From contig NC_091246.1 in the NCBI RefSeq assembly GCF_042477335.2, forward strand, positions 15,373,001 through 15,437,000: a stretch of DNA of 64,000 nucleotides, read 5' to 3'. A program made the translations under genes and the position numbers. Origin of the DNA: Ovis canadensis (taxonomy: Eukaryota; Chordata; Mammalia; Artiodactyla; Bovidae). The number at the start of each line of letters is the position of its first letter. Within the stretch, counting starts at the first letter, position 1. This document shows positions 21,111 to 31,745 of the stretch, piece by piece. The notes beneath the pieces were generated by a model. The model made no database searches. It was given only the letters and a program-made list of their open reading frames with translations, and was not told the DNA's origin.

Positions 21111-22239
21111 CTCAAACTATGGATACGTGTGTGATAAAGGTCCAGTTTTTCTTTTAATTGCCAAGTTTTCTCAGTTAGATTCTTTTTGTAATTTTATATC
21201 AAAATTGGCTACTGGAAAATGGGAAGAGAAAACAAAACAGCTCTAAAATACAAGTCCACTGACAATTTATATCACTGTTTCTAATACATACTCTCAAAGT
21301 CTGAACTTGGCTCACTAAGGACTGGACTGTAAGAGTGTATGACCCACACTCTGGGAGACTCAATAAATCTTAAGTAACTGTTGTGTTGATCTAAAAATCA
21401 GTTAGCACACCAATTATTTAAATTATCATCTAGTGTTTGTGAACTCCTTAAAAGTTGTGGTTTTCAGACAAAGGCCAACAATCCCCATTTCAGTCTTGTT
21501 TTCCTGTTCGTAATGAGTAATGAGTTTACGTGTTCAGTCATGTCTGACTTTGCGGCCGCATGGACTGTAGCCCACCCGGCTCCCCTGTCTATGGGATTTT
21601 CTTAGGGAATCTTTTATTGCCCCATCCTGAGTTGGTGAAAGCACACCCATTGAGGAGTTATAATTCTGAATAATAAATACAATGTAAAGCGTAAACATTA
21701 CTATCAGTATTTCTCTGGCTCTGCTCCTAACCTCTCAGTCCCCCTCGAATTCCCACCGAGCATCTGGGAGGTCATCTGTTGAGTCTGTCCAGTGCCCTGT
21801 GGTCTGCGGCTCACTTCCTTGCCTTCTCTGAGGTCTGGGTTCAGACATCTGCACAGCTTCTCGCATTATCATACATGTGACAGCATGATGGCTACTATTC
21901 CCTCCTCTCTACAGATTACCATGCTGTTCTTCTCTTAAGCTGCCATGTCTACCTTACTCTGGACCATTCCTAATGTGCTCCTTCCACCTCCCCAAGCGAG
22001 AAAGTCATAAATACCAATGCCCTATGGCTCATCTTTCCACAGGAATCACAAAGAACAGCCTTGTACATTTTCACCCAATTGTACTTCAGCTCCATCTGCC
22101 TAGGCTGCCCCAGGGGCGGTCTCAGTGGCAGTAGCTAAGCTGTGTTCAGAACCCCCTTCTCTCCAGCCTCAGACTACTCAATTTGTACCAGTCTTCAGCA
22201 CCTATTCTCTCTTTCCTGAAGCATCCATTTTAACTGTGC
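21111..22239. other. Mostly single-copy sequence
   Basis: Nothing recognised apart from the SINE fragment at 21525-21606. Confidence 0.4.
21525..21606 (-). mobile_element. Bov-tA SINE fragment
   Basis: TTCAGTCATGTCTGAC through GCATGGACTGTAGCCCACC to TCTATGGGATTTT, then homology ends. About 80 bases of the tail half, including a NotI-like GCGGCCGC created by mutation. Confidence 0.85.
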
Positions 22240-23053
22240 GGTTTAATGAGTTTTGACAAAATGCACATACTCGTGTAGTCATAACTCTAAGATAAGATGC
22301 ATTTCCATCAACCCGTGCAGTCCCCTTGTGCCCCATTGCCAGCAGTTTCTAGTTCTGCTTCTGGCCCCAGGCAGCTACTGATCTGTTTCCCATTGATACA
22401 CATTATTTTTACCAGCCCTAGAGTTTAAGGTGAATGGAATCATATAATTTATATTCTGTTGTATAAGGCTTCTTTCACCCGGCATAATGTTTTTGAGGTT
22501 CATGCATGATTTTGCTTCCATCAGTGGTTTGTTTCTTTTTATTACAAAGTAGAGTTACATTATATGACTATATGATGATTTGTTTATTCATTCACTAATT
22601 AACATCTCTATAGTTTCCAATTTTGAAGTCTTATGGCTAAAATTGCTATGAACATTCATTTATAAGCCTGAAGTAAAAATAATGCTTTCATTTCTTTTGA
22701 GAGTGGAATTGCTGAGCTGTATAGCAAATGTATGTTTAACTTTGTAAAAAGCTACCACAGAGTTTTCCAATGTCATTTAATCATTTTACATTTCCACCAG
22801 CACCATGAAAGAATTTCCATTTGCTCCAAAACTCATCAATGCTTACTACTGTTGGTCTTTTTAACTTTAATAGATTTGTAGAGGTCTCTTATTGAAGCTT
22901 TGATTTGCATATTTCTGATGGTTGATGTTAATGTTTTATGCTTATTGGTCATCCTCGTATCTAATTTTGTGAAATCTGTTAAAAGCTTTTGCACTTTTAA
23001 AATTTGGACTATTTATCTTGTTACTAAGTTGTGAGATAGATAAATAGATGAAT

Positions 23054-23270
23054 GGTATGTGTGTATGTGTTAGTCACTAAGTCCTGTCCAACTCTTTGCT
23101 ACCCTGTGAACTGTAGCTCACCAGGCTCCTTTGTCTATGGAATTCTCCAGGCAAGAATACTGGAGTGGGTAGCCATTCCCTTCTGCAGAGAATCTTCTCA
23201 ACTCAGGGATCAAACCTGGGTCTCCTGTATTACAGGCAGATTCGTTACTGTCTGAATCACCAGGGAAGCC
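23054..23270 (-). mobile_element. Bov-tA SINE inside GATA tract
   Basis: Complete minus-strand Bov-tA in the L1. GATA/GATAAATAG repeats lie on both sides (23034-23050 and 23272-23334), so it inserted into, or seeded, a tetranucleotide repeat. Confidence 0.93.
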
Positions 23271-23271
23271 A

Positions 23272-23300
23272 ATAGATAGATAGATAGGTAGGTAGGTAGG

Positions 23301-23334
<34 letters not shown>
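23272..23334. repeat. (TAGA)n/(TAGG)n microsatellite
   Basis: About 15 tetranucleotide units with an internal block of TAGG variants flanked by pure TAGA runs. Likely polymorphic. Confidence 0.97.
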
Positions 23335-24076
23335 TCCTAGCTATAAGTCCTTTGTCAGATGTATTTTGTACAAAAAAGTTTTCTCCAATGTGTGGTTTGA
23401 TTTTTGTTTTATTAATGGTGCCTTTTAACAAAAAAATTTTTATGAAATACAAGTTTCCATGTTTTCTTTAACGTTTAACATTTTTATTCTATCCTAAGAA
23501 ATTTTTATCTATATCAAGATTTAAAATGTTTTCTCTAATGTGTTTTTCCTAGAAGAGTTCTCAGATAAATTTTTAATTGTTGTGTGAGGTAAGAATCAAA
23601 GTTTATTTTTTTAATGTGGCTATCTAATTATTCCAATGCCATTTATTGAGAATATTATCCTCTCCCCACTGAATTTCCTTGTTGAAAATCAGTCAACCAT
23701 ATATCAATATGTTCTTTTTCAAAATTGTCCTGACTGGTCTACATTTTTGCATTTTTAAATAAATCTAAGAGTTGAATAAAATTAAAATGTGACATTATTA
23801 TTGATTATGTTGAATCAATAGATCAGTTTTGAGAGAACTGAACTACTATATTGATTCTTCTAACCAAGGAGCATGATATATCTCTTGATATTTTTTTTAA
23901 ATCTTCTTTCATTTCTATCAGCAGTTCCTGGTAGATTTCAATGTAGAAGTCATCCATGTATTTTGTTATGTTTACTGCTTATTTATTGTTATAGTTACAT
24001 TACATATTTATAAAAGATTGTCAGTATGAGTTTGAAAATAGTGATGACATCCTTACGTTATTCTCAGCCTCAAGAG

Positions 24077-26512
24077 TTCAGTTCAGTTCAGTTGCTCAGT
24101 TGTGTCCGACTCTTTGTGACCCCATGAATTGCAGCACGCCAGGCCTCCCTGTCCATCACCAACACCCGGAGTTCACTCAGACTCACGTTCATCGAGTCCG
24201 TGATGCCATCCAGCCATCTCATCCTGGGTCGTCCCCTTCTCCTCCTGCCCCCAATCTCTCCCAACATCAGGGTCTTTTCCAATGAGTCAACTCTTCCCAT
24301 GAGGTGGCCAAAGTACTGGAGCTTCATCTTTAGCATCATTCCTTCCAAAGAAATCCCAGGGCTGATCTTCTTCAGAATGGACTGGTTGGATCTCCTTGCA
24401 GTCCAAGGGACTCTCAAGAGTCTTCTCCAACACCACAGTTCAAAAGCATCAATTCTTCGGCGCTCAGCCTTCTTCACAGTCCAACTCTCACATCCATACA
24501 TGACCACAGGAAAAACCATAGCCTTGACTAGACGGACCTTAGTCGGCAAAGTAATATCTCTGCTTTTGAATATACTATCTAGGTTGGTCATAACTTTTCT
24601 TCCAATGAGTAAGCATCTTTTAATTTCATGGCTGCAGTCACCATCTGCAGTGATTTTGGAGCCCCCCCAAAATAAAGTCTGGCACTGTTTCTACTGTTTC
24701 CCCATCTATTTCCCATGAAGTGATGGGACCAGATGCCATGATCTTCGTTTTCTGAATGTTGAGCTTTAAGCCAACTTTTTCACTCTCCTCTTTCCCTTTC
24801 ATCAAGAGGCTTTTGAGTTCCTCTTCACTTTCTGCCATAAGGGTGGTGTCATCTGCATATCTGAGGTTATTGATATTTCTCCCAGCAATCTTGATTCCAG
24901 CTTGTGTTTCTTCCAGTCCAGCATTTCTCATGATGTACTCTGCATATAAGTTAAATAAGCAGGGTGACAATATACAGCCTTGATGTACTCCTTTTCCTTT
25001 GGAACCAGTCTGTTGTTCCATGTCCAGTTCTAACTGTTGCTTCCTGACCTGCATACAGGTTTCTCAAGAGGCAGGTCAGGTGGTCTGGTATTCCCATCTC
25101 TTTCAGAATTTTCCACAGTTTATTATGATCCACACAGTCAAAGGCTTTGGCATGGTCAATAAAGCAGAAATAGATGTTTTTCTGGAACTCTCTTGCTTTT
25201 TTGATGATCCAGCGGATGTTGGCAATTTGATCTCTGGTTCCTCTGCCTTTTCTAAAAGCAGCTTGAACATCAGGGAGTTCACGGTTCACGTATTGCTGAA
25301 GCCTGGCTTGGAGAATTTTGAGTATTACTTTACTAGCATGTGAGATGAGTGCAATTGTGCAGCAGTTTGAGCATTCTTTGGCATTGCCTTTCTTTGGGAT
25401 TGGAATGAAAACTGACCTTTTCCAGTTCTGTGGCCACTGCTGAGTTTTCCAAATTTGCTGGCATATTGAGTGCAGCACTTTCACAGCATCATCTTTCAGG
25501 ATTTGAAACAGCTCCCTGGAATTCCATCACCTCCACTAGCTTTGTTCGTAGTGAAGCTTTCTAAGGCCCACTTGACTTCACATTCCTAGATGTCTGGCTC
25601 TAGATTACTGATCACATCATCATGATTATCTGGGTCGTGAAAATCTGTTTTGTACAGGTCTTCCGTGTATTCTTGCCACCTCTTCTTAATATCTTCTGCT
25701 TCTGTTAGGTCCATACCATTTCTGTCCTTTATCGAGCCCATCTTTGCATGAAATGTTCCCTTGGTATCTCTAATTTTCTTGAAGAGATCTCTAGTTTTTC
25801 CCATTCTGTTTCCCGTTTTCTCTATTTCTTTGCATTGATCGCTGAAGAAGGCTTTCTTATCTCTTCTTGCTATTCTTTGGAACTCTGCATTCAGATGCTT
25901 ATATCTTTCCTTTTCTCCTTTGCTTTTCACGTCTCTTCTTGTCACAGCTATTTTTCATTATAGGGGACTGGAATGCAAAAGTAGGAAGTCAAGAAACACC
26001 TGGAGTAACAGGCAAATTTGGCCTTGGAATGCGGAATGAAGCAGGGCAAAGACTAATAGAGTTTTGCCAAGAAAATGCACTGGTCATAGCAAACACACTC
26101 TTCCAATAACACAAGAGAAGATTCTACACATGGACATCGCCAGATGGTCAACACTGAAATCAGATTGATTATATTCTTGCAGTCAAAGATGGAGAAGCTC
26201 TATACAGTCAACAAAAACAAGACCAGGAGCTGACTGTGGCTCAGATCATGAACTCCTTATTACCAAATTCAGACTCAAATTGAAGAAAGTAGGGAAAACC
26301 ACTAGACCATTCAGGTATGACCTCAATCAAATCTCTTATGACTATACAGTGGAAGTGAGAAATAGATTTAAGGGCCTAGATCTGATAGATAGAGTGCCTG
26401 ATGAACTATGGAATGAGGCTCATGACATTGTACAGGAGACAGGGATCAAGACCATCCCCATAGAAAAGAAATGCAAAAAAGCAAAATGGCTGTCTGGGGA
26501 GGCCTTACAAAT
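24077..26512 (-). mobile_element. BovB LINE with inverted 5' segment (twin-primed)
   Basis: 24077-25958 is minus-strand BovB from its 3' terminus to just after the endonuclease domain. 25959-26512 is plus-strand BovB (GGGACTGGAATGCAAAAGT to GAGGCCTTACAAATAGC). The outer end of the inverted part (…ACAAATAGC) is the consensus position immediately upstream of where the minus part begins (AGAAGAGACGTGAAAAGC). This is the geometry predicted for twin priming. Near-perfect TSDs AGCCTCAAGAG (24066-24076) and AGCCTTAAGAG (26513-26523) flank the whole, and removing it rejoins the L1. The single insertion is about 2.4 kb. Confidence 0.93.
24088..25945 (-). pseudogene. BovB ORF2 reverse-transcriptase pseudogene
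   Basis: The largest RT-bearing coding remnant of the 24077-26512 element. In order from the 5' side it shows the linker after the endonuclease (25586-25945), RT fingers and motif A (FIDHAKAFD, in 24951-25484), the catalytic LRYADDTTLM (24638-25054) and the C-terminal [12 protein letters not shown] and GGRRRRG blocks (24088-24591). The frame is broken at least three times: a stop/frameshift near 25500-25586, loss of two bases near 25000, and an extra base in a seven-C run at 24662-24668. Catalytic residues survive, but the protein cannot be made as one chain. The endonuclease is only partly present, and inverted. Confidence 0.9.
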
Positions 26513-26745
26513 AGCCTTAAGAGGGAAAGCATCTAATCTTTCACAATTCATTATGATGTGTTAGGGTTCTATACATGGTCATTGTCAGACTAAAAGACTT
26601 ATCTTCTAGTTCTAATTTGCTGAGAGGTTTTACAGTCATAAATGAGTGTTGAATTTGTTATCAAATTTTTTCTGCATCTATTGAGAATATAGATATTATT
26701 TTATGTTAAATGCCATTTGTTGGTTTTTGATTATTAAACCAATCT

Positions 26746-27636
26746 TCAGTTCAGTTCAGTTGCTCAGTCATGTCCTACTCTTTGCAACCCCATAAACTAC
26801 AGCATGCCAGGCTTCCCTGTCCATTCCCAACTCCCGGAGTTTATGCAAACTCATGTCCATTGAGTCGGTGATGCCATCCAACCATCTCATTCTCTGTCAT
26901 CCCCTTCTCCTCTTACCCTCAATCCTTTCCAGCATCATGGTCTTTTCAAATGAGTCAGTTCTTCTCATCAGGTGCCCAAAGTACTGGAGTTTCAGCTTCA
27001 ATAAAAGCCCTTCCAATGAACAGCCAGGACTGATCTCCCTTAGGATTGAATGTTTAGATCTCCTTGCAGTTCAAGGGACTCTCAAGAGTCTTCTCCAACA
27101 CCATAGTTCAAAAGCATCGATTCTTCTGCACTCGGCTTTCTTTATAGTCCAACTCTCGCATCCATACATGACTACTGGAAGAACCATAGCCTTGACTAAA
27201 CAGACCTTTGTTGGCAAAGTAATGTCTCTGCTTTTTAATACAGTGTCTAGGTTGGTAGCTTCCCTAGTGGATCAGAGGGTAAAGTGTCTGCCTACAATGC
27301 AGGAGACCCAGGTTCGCTCCGTGGGTCAGGAGAAGGAAATGGTAACCCACTCCAGTACTCTTGCCTGGAAAATCCCATGGACAGAGACACCTGGTAGGCT
27401 ACAGTCCATGGGGTCGCAAAGAGTTGGACATGACTGATCAACTTCACTTTCACTTTCTTTTCAGGTTGATCATAACTTTCCTTCCAAGGAGTCAGCATCT
27501 TTTAATTTCACGGCTGCAGTCACCATCTGCAGTGATTTTGGAACCCCCCAAAATAAAGTCTGTCACTGTTTCCATTGTTTCTCCAACTGTTTGCTATGAA
27601 GTCATGGGGCCAGATGCCATGATCTGTTGCTTCCCA
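26746..27636 (-). mobile_element. BovB LINE 3' fragment
   Basis: Minus-strand 3' third of BovB from CAGTTCAGTTCAGTTGCTCAG to the GAAGTCATGGGGCCAGATGCC block. It inserted next to the old L1 at 26745 and is itself interrupted by a Bov-tA. Confidence 0.93.
27253..27462 (+). mobile_element. Bov-tA SINE nested in BovB
   Basis: Sense Bov-tA (AGCTTCCCTAGTGGATCAG to GAGTTGGACATGACTG) splits the BovB at AGGTTGGT. The copy of that octamer after the SINE is AGGTTGAT, an approximate TSD. Confidence 0.93.
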
Positions 27637-27639
27637 ACC

Positions 27640-27715
27640 TGATCTAATAAAGTGCACAATAAATGTAATAGGCTTGAATCATGCCAAACCATCCCCCCAC
27701 CCCCAGTCCTGATAT
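27640..27715. mobile_element. hAT-type DNA transposon fragment
   Basis: 'acctgatctaataaagtgcacaataaatgtaataggcttgaatcatgccaaaccatcccccc' has the pattern of a mammalian hAT MITE interior. No termini are seen. Confidence 0.45.
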
Positions 27716-27737
27716 GTATTTAAAAACCATACACTTG

Positions 27738-28088
27738 AACAAACACTCTCTTCCAACAACGCAAGAGAAGACTCTACACATGGACATCACCAGATGTTCA
27801 ATACTGAAATCAGATTGATTATATTCTCTGCCGCCAAAGATGGAGAAGCTCTATACAATTAGCAAAACTTAGACCAGGAGCTGACTTTGGCTCAGATCAT
27901 GAACTCCTCATTGCCAAAGGCATACTTAAATTGAAGAAAGTAGGGGAAACCACTAGACCATTCATGTATGACCTAAATCATATTCTTTACGAGGATACAG
28001 TGGAAGTCACAAACAGATTCAAAGAATTAGATTTGATAGACAGAGTACCTGAAGAACTATGGATGGAGGTTTGTGACATTGTACATGG
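27738..28088 (+). mobile_element. BovB LINE internal fragment
   Basis: Plus-strand BovB from AACACTCTCTTCCAACAACG to TTTGTGACATTGTACATGG, which is the C-terminal endonuclease region. It is homologous to 26090-26440 but distinctly diverged. It faces the opposite way to the BovB at 26746-27636. Confidence 0.92.
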
Positions 28089-28092
28089 GGGA

Positions 28093-28356
28093 GTAGGAGA
28101 AGGCAATGGCACCCCACTCCAGTGCTTTTGCCTGGGAAATCCCATGGACGGAGGAGCCTGGTAGGCTACAGTCCATGGGGTTGCAAAGAGTTGGACACGA
28201 CTGAGTGACTTCACTTTCACTTTTCAATTTCATGCACTGGAGAAGGAAATGGCAACCCACTCCAGTACTCTTGCCTGGAGGATCCCAGGGACAGAGGGGC
28301 CTGGAAGACTATGGTCCGTGAGGTCACAAGAGTTGGACACAACTTAGTGACTAAAC
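28093..28356 (+). mobile_element. Bov-A2 SINE at the right-arm boundary
   Basis: Two sense Bov-A monomers joined by TTCACTTTCACTTTTCAATT. It sits exactly between the BovB fragment ending at 28088 and the start of inverted-duplication homology at 28361. Confidence 0.94.
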
Positions 28357-28623
28357 CACCATTTCACAAGTCATAAAGGAAGGTACCAGGGAAATAAGTT
28401 AGTTTGGGATCTGGACTATCACCCGAAGCTCTGGACTTCCTTGAATTCCTTCTGTTTATGTTTACGTAGGAGATGTTGACAAGTTAATGGCTTTGAGTTC
28501 CAAAGAGAAGTCTTTATAATGGTGGATTTCAATTGACGAAATAGATAGCAACTGGTTTAGAATCAGAAATCACTGTAGGTAGTTTAAGCAGAATAGGATT
28601 TAATATGAACAACTGTGTGCTTA

Positions 28624-28840
28624 GGGGCTTCTCAGGTGGCTCAGTGGTAAAGAATTCACCTGCCAATGCGGGAGATGCAGGAGACATGGGTTCGATCCCT
28701 GGGTTGGGAAGATCCCCTGGAGGAGGAAATGTCAAGCCACTCCAATCTTCTTGCCTGGAGAATCCCATGGACAGAGGAGCTTGGTGGGCTCCAGTCCATG
28801 GGGTGGCAAAGAGTCAGACGTGACTGAGCACATGGCAGAT
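28624..28840 (+). mobile_element. Bov-tA SINE shared by both arms
   Basis: Sense Bov-tA flanked by TGTGTGCTTA at 28614-28623 and 28841-28850. It is the inverted orthologue of the copy at 6075-6291, differing at only two or three bases. Confidence 0.95.
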
Positions 28841-29238
28841 TGTGTGCTTACCAACTAGTTGTAATGGCTGAAGGAGCAGGCTCTAGGCTAGGTAATACAA
28901 AACTGATCACCAGAGAAGCTGGTACTTCTGAGGGTGCCAGTGGTGCTGGGGAGATCTTGGGTGGGAGCCACCACCATTCCAGGAAACAGGAGAGCAGCTG
29001 CCCAAGCTGCAGGCTGGCACCAGAAGCCAGACCCAGAAGCCAGGACCACCACCACTATCTGTCAATACGCAAACCCTGGAGAAGAGACACTGCAACCCAC
29101 CACAGGGAAATAAAACTTTCCTAACAGTAGAGACAGCCAGAAGCCGAAGAAATGACCCCTGCTTCACTCTTTTCTTTCAAAGCCTATAAGTGATTCTAAT
29201 TGGCTTTCCAACCTCTTTAAATAAAAGAAGGGTAAGAG

Positions 29239-29574
29239 ATCCAACCAGTCCATTCTGAAGGAGATCAGCCCTGGGATTTCTTAGGAAGGAATGATGCTAA
29301 AGATGAAGCTCCAGTACTTTGGACACCTCATGCAAAGGGTTGACTCATTGGAAAAGACTCTGATGCTGGGAGGGATTGGGGGCAGGAGGAGAAGGGGACG
29401 ACAGAGGATGAGATGGCTGGATGGCATCACTGACTCGATGCACATGAGTCTGAGTGAACTCCAGGAGATGGTGATGGACAGGGAGGCCTGGTGTGCTGCA
29501 ATTCGTGGGGGTCGCAAAGAGTCGGACACAAATGAGCTACTGAACTGAACTGAACTGAACTGAACTGAGCTGAA
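29239..29574 (+). mobile_element. BovB LINE 3' fragment in right arm
   Basis: Sense BovB from GATCCAACCAGTCCATTCTG to the CTGAACTGAACTGAACTGAG terminus. It occupies the same site (between GGGTAA and CATGAAGG) where the left arm has a Bov-A2. No clear TSD is visible. Confidence 0.94.
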
Positions 29575-29852
29575 CATGAAGGTTGGAAGTATCTACCTTG
29601 ATGGGGGAAGGTAATTCTTTAAATAGATTCTTTTCAGCCCTACATAAAACTCCAAGTATAGAAAACTTCCTCAAAAAAAAAAAAAGGCAAAACAAAACCA
29701 CTTGGACATTGAACATTTACTCCTTTGAGAGTAGAAACTATCCCAATAATGCAGTCGCTCCTGTTCAGTATTTATGTTCTCTCTGTTCTATTCAGGAAAG
29801 GCCAAGCCATTCGTGCTCAACCTAAGTAAGACTCAATGCTTTTTTCTGCTTC

Positions 29853-31625
29853 AGTTCAGTTCAGTCACTTAGTCTTGTCCAACTCTTTTGCGACCCCATG
29901 GACTGCAGCATGCCAGGCTTCCCTGTCCATCACCAACTCCCAGAGCTTACACAAACTCATATCCATCAAGTCAGTGATGCCATCCAACCATCTCATCCTC
30001 TGTTGTCCCCTTCTCCTCCTGCCTTCAGTCTTTCCCAGCATCAGGGTCTTTTCCAGTGAGTCAGTTCTTCACATCAGGTGGCCAAAGTATTGGAGTTTCA
30101 GTTTCAGCATCAGTCCTTCCAATGAATATTTAAGACTGATTTCCTTTATGATTTACTGGTTTGATCTCCTTGCATTCCAGGGCACTCTCAAGAGCCTTCT
30201 CCAACACCACAGTTCAAAAGCATCAATTCTTTAGCATTCAGCTTTCTTTATAGTCCAACTCTCACATCCACATGTGACTACTGGAAAAACCATAGCTTTG
30301 ACTAGATGGATCTTTGTCAGCAAAGTAATGTCTCTGCTTTTCAATATGCTGTCTGGGTTGGTCATAACTTTTCTTCCAAGGGGCAAGCGTGTTTTAATTT
30401 CATGGCTGAGGTCACCATCTGCAGTGATTTTGGAGCCCCCCAAAATAAAGTCTGTCACTGTTTCCATTGTTTCCCCAACTATTAGCCATGAAGTGATGGA
30501 AGCGGATGTCATGATCTTAGTTTTCTGAATGTTGAGCTTTAAGCCAACTTTTTCACTCTCTTCTTTCACTTTCATTAAGAGGCTCTTTAGTTCTTTCTCA
30601 CTTTCTACCATAAGGGTGGTGTCATCTGCATATCTGAGGTTATTGATACTTCTTCTAGCAATCTTGATTCCAGCTTGTGCTTCATCCAGCCCAGTGTTTC
30701 TCATGATGTACTCTGCATAGAAGTTAAATAAGCAGGGTGACAATATACAGCCTTGATGTACTCCTTTTCCTATTTGGAACCAGTCTGTTGTTCCATGTCC
30801 AGTTCTAACTGTTGCTTCCTGACCTGCATACAGATTTCTCAAGAGGTAGGTCAGGTGGTCTGGTATTCCCATCTCTTTCAGAATTTTCCAGTTTTTTGTG
30901 ATCCACACAGTCAAAGGCTTTGGCATGGTCAATAAAGCAGAAATAGATGTTTCTCTGGAACTCTCTTGCTTTTTCCATGATCCATCGGATGTTGGCAATT
31001 TGATCTCTGGTTCCTCTGCCTTGTCTAAAACCAGTTTGAACATCTGGAAGTTCACATATTGCTGAAGCCTGGCTTGGAAAATTTTGAGCATTACTTTGCT
31101 AGCACGTGAGATGAGTACAATTGTGCGGTAGTTTGAGCATTCTTTGGCATTGACTTTCTTTGGGATTGGAATGAAAACTGACCTTTTCCAGTTCTGTGGC
31201 CACTGCTGAGTTTTCCAAATTTGCTGGCATATTGAGTGCAACACTTTCACAGCATCATCTTTCAGGATTTGAAATAGCTCAACTGGAATTCCATCACCTC
31301 CACTAGCTTTGTTCATAGTGATGATTCCTAAGGCTCACTTGACTTCACATTCCAGGATGTCTGGCTCTAGGTGAGTGATCACACCATCGTGACTATCTGG
31401 ATCATGAAGATCTTTTTTGTACAGTTCTGTGTTTTCTTGCCACCTCTTCTTAATATCTTCTGCTTCTGTTAAGTCCATACCATTTCTGTCCTTTATCGAG
31501 CCCATCTTTGCATGATGTTCCCTTGATATCTCTAATTTTCTTGAAGAGATCTCTAGTCTTTCCCATTCTATTGTTTTCCTCTATTTCTTTGCATTGATCA
31601 CTGAGGAAGGCTTTCTTATCTCTAT
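29853..31625 (-). mobile_element. BovB LINE, minus strand
   Basis: 3' terminus at 29853, 5' end near 31625 in the post-endonuclease linker (AAGGCTTTCTTATCTCT). The part up to about 30520 is almost identical to 4490-5154. Beyond that it extends further 5' than the left-arm copy. Confidence 0.95.
30231..31316 (-). pseudogene. BovB RT pseudogene, deceptively open 361 codons
   Basis: The longest open frame in the window. N-terminal residues 1-91 match the BovB region before the RT (SICQQIWKTQQWPQNWKRS). About residues 92-145 read in the wrong frame: DNA encoding the DVQxGF...FxFIDxAKAFD segment is present but shifted. The frame is restored for residues about 146-361, which include RTGHGTTDWF, LRYADDTTLM and GCESWTIKKAEC. 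RT motif A and its catalytic Asp are therefore lost despite the open frame. It stops at the TAA shared with the left-arm copy. Confidence 0.93.
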
Positions 31626-31629
31626 CTTG

Positions 31630-31745
31630 AACTTAGCCTAGTGGGACTCATTTCAGCCTTCTTACCTCCAAAACTCTGAGATAATAAATCTGTGCATTTT
31701 AAGCCATTACGTTTTAGCAATTTGTCACAGCAACACTGAAAAAGT
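31630..31745 (+). mobile_element. ERVL-MaLR-type LTR 3' end
   Basis: 'tcttacctccaaaactctgagataataaatctgtgcattttaagccatta' and 'gtcacagcaacactga' is the typical MaLR LTR 3' block with its AATAAA signal. The 5' portion is absent. Confidence 0.7.

Larger units (their letters stand above)
28361..30955 (-). repeat. Right arm of the long inverted duplication
   Basis: Reverse complement of 4049-7760. It contains 28361-28623 (matching 6302-6465 plus 7738-7760), the shared Bov-tA, the single-copy core 28850-29235, linker 29580-29852 and BovB 29853 onward. Compared with the left arm it keeps 61 bp (28506-28566) and lacks the left-arm Bov-A2 and minus BovB. It has gained a BovB 3' fragment (29239-29574). 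The arm lies within the gap in the old L1, so it was placed there after the L1 existed. Confidence 0.93.

Noticed and set aside
21550..21560. GCGGCCGC motif, considered as a CpG-island sign.
   Set aside because: It is created by mutations inside a truncated Bov-tA SINE, and the surrounding sequence is not CpG-rich.
23272..23334. Regularly repeated units, considered as an array with spacers.
   Set aside because: It is a pure tetranucleotide microsatellite with no spacers, in a mammalian genome. It is not a CRISPR array.
26746..28088. BovB fragments in opposite orientation (26746-27636 and 27738-28088), considered as a second twin-primed element.
   Set aside because: The consensus positions at the junction are far apart, a hAT-like fragment lies between them, and no shared TSD was found. 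They look like separate insertions.
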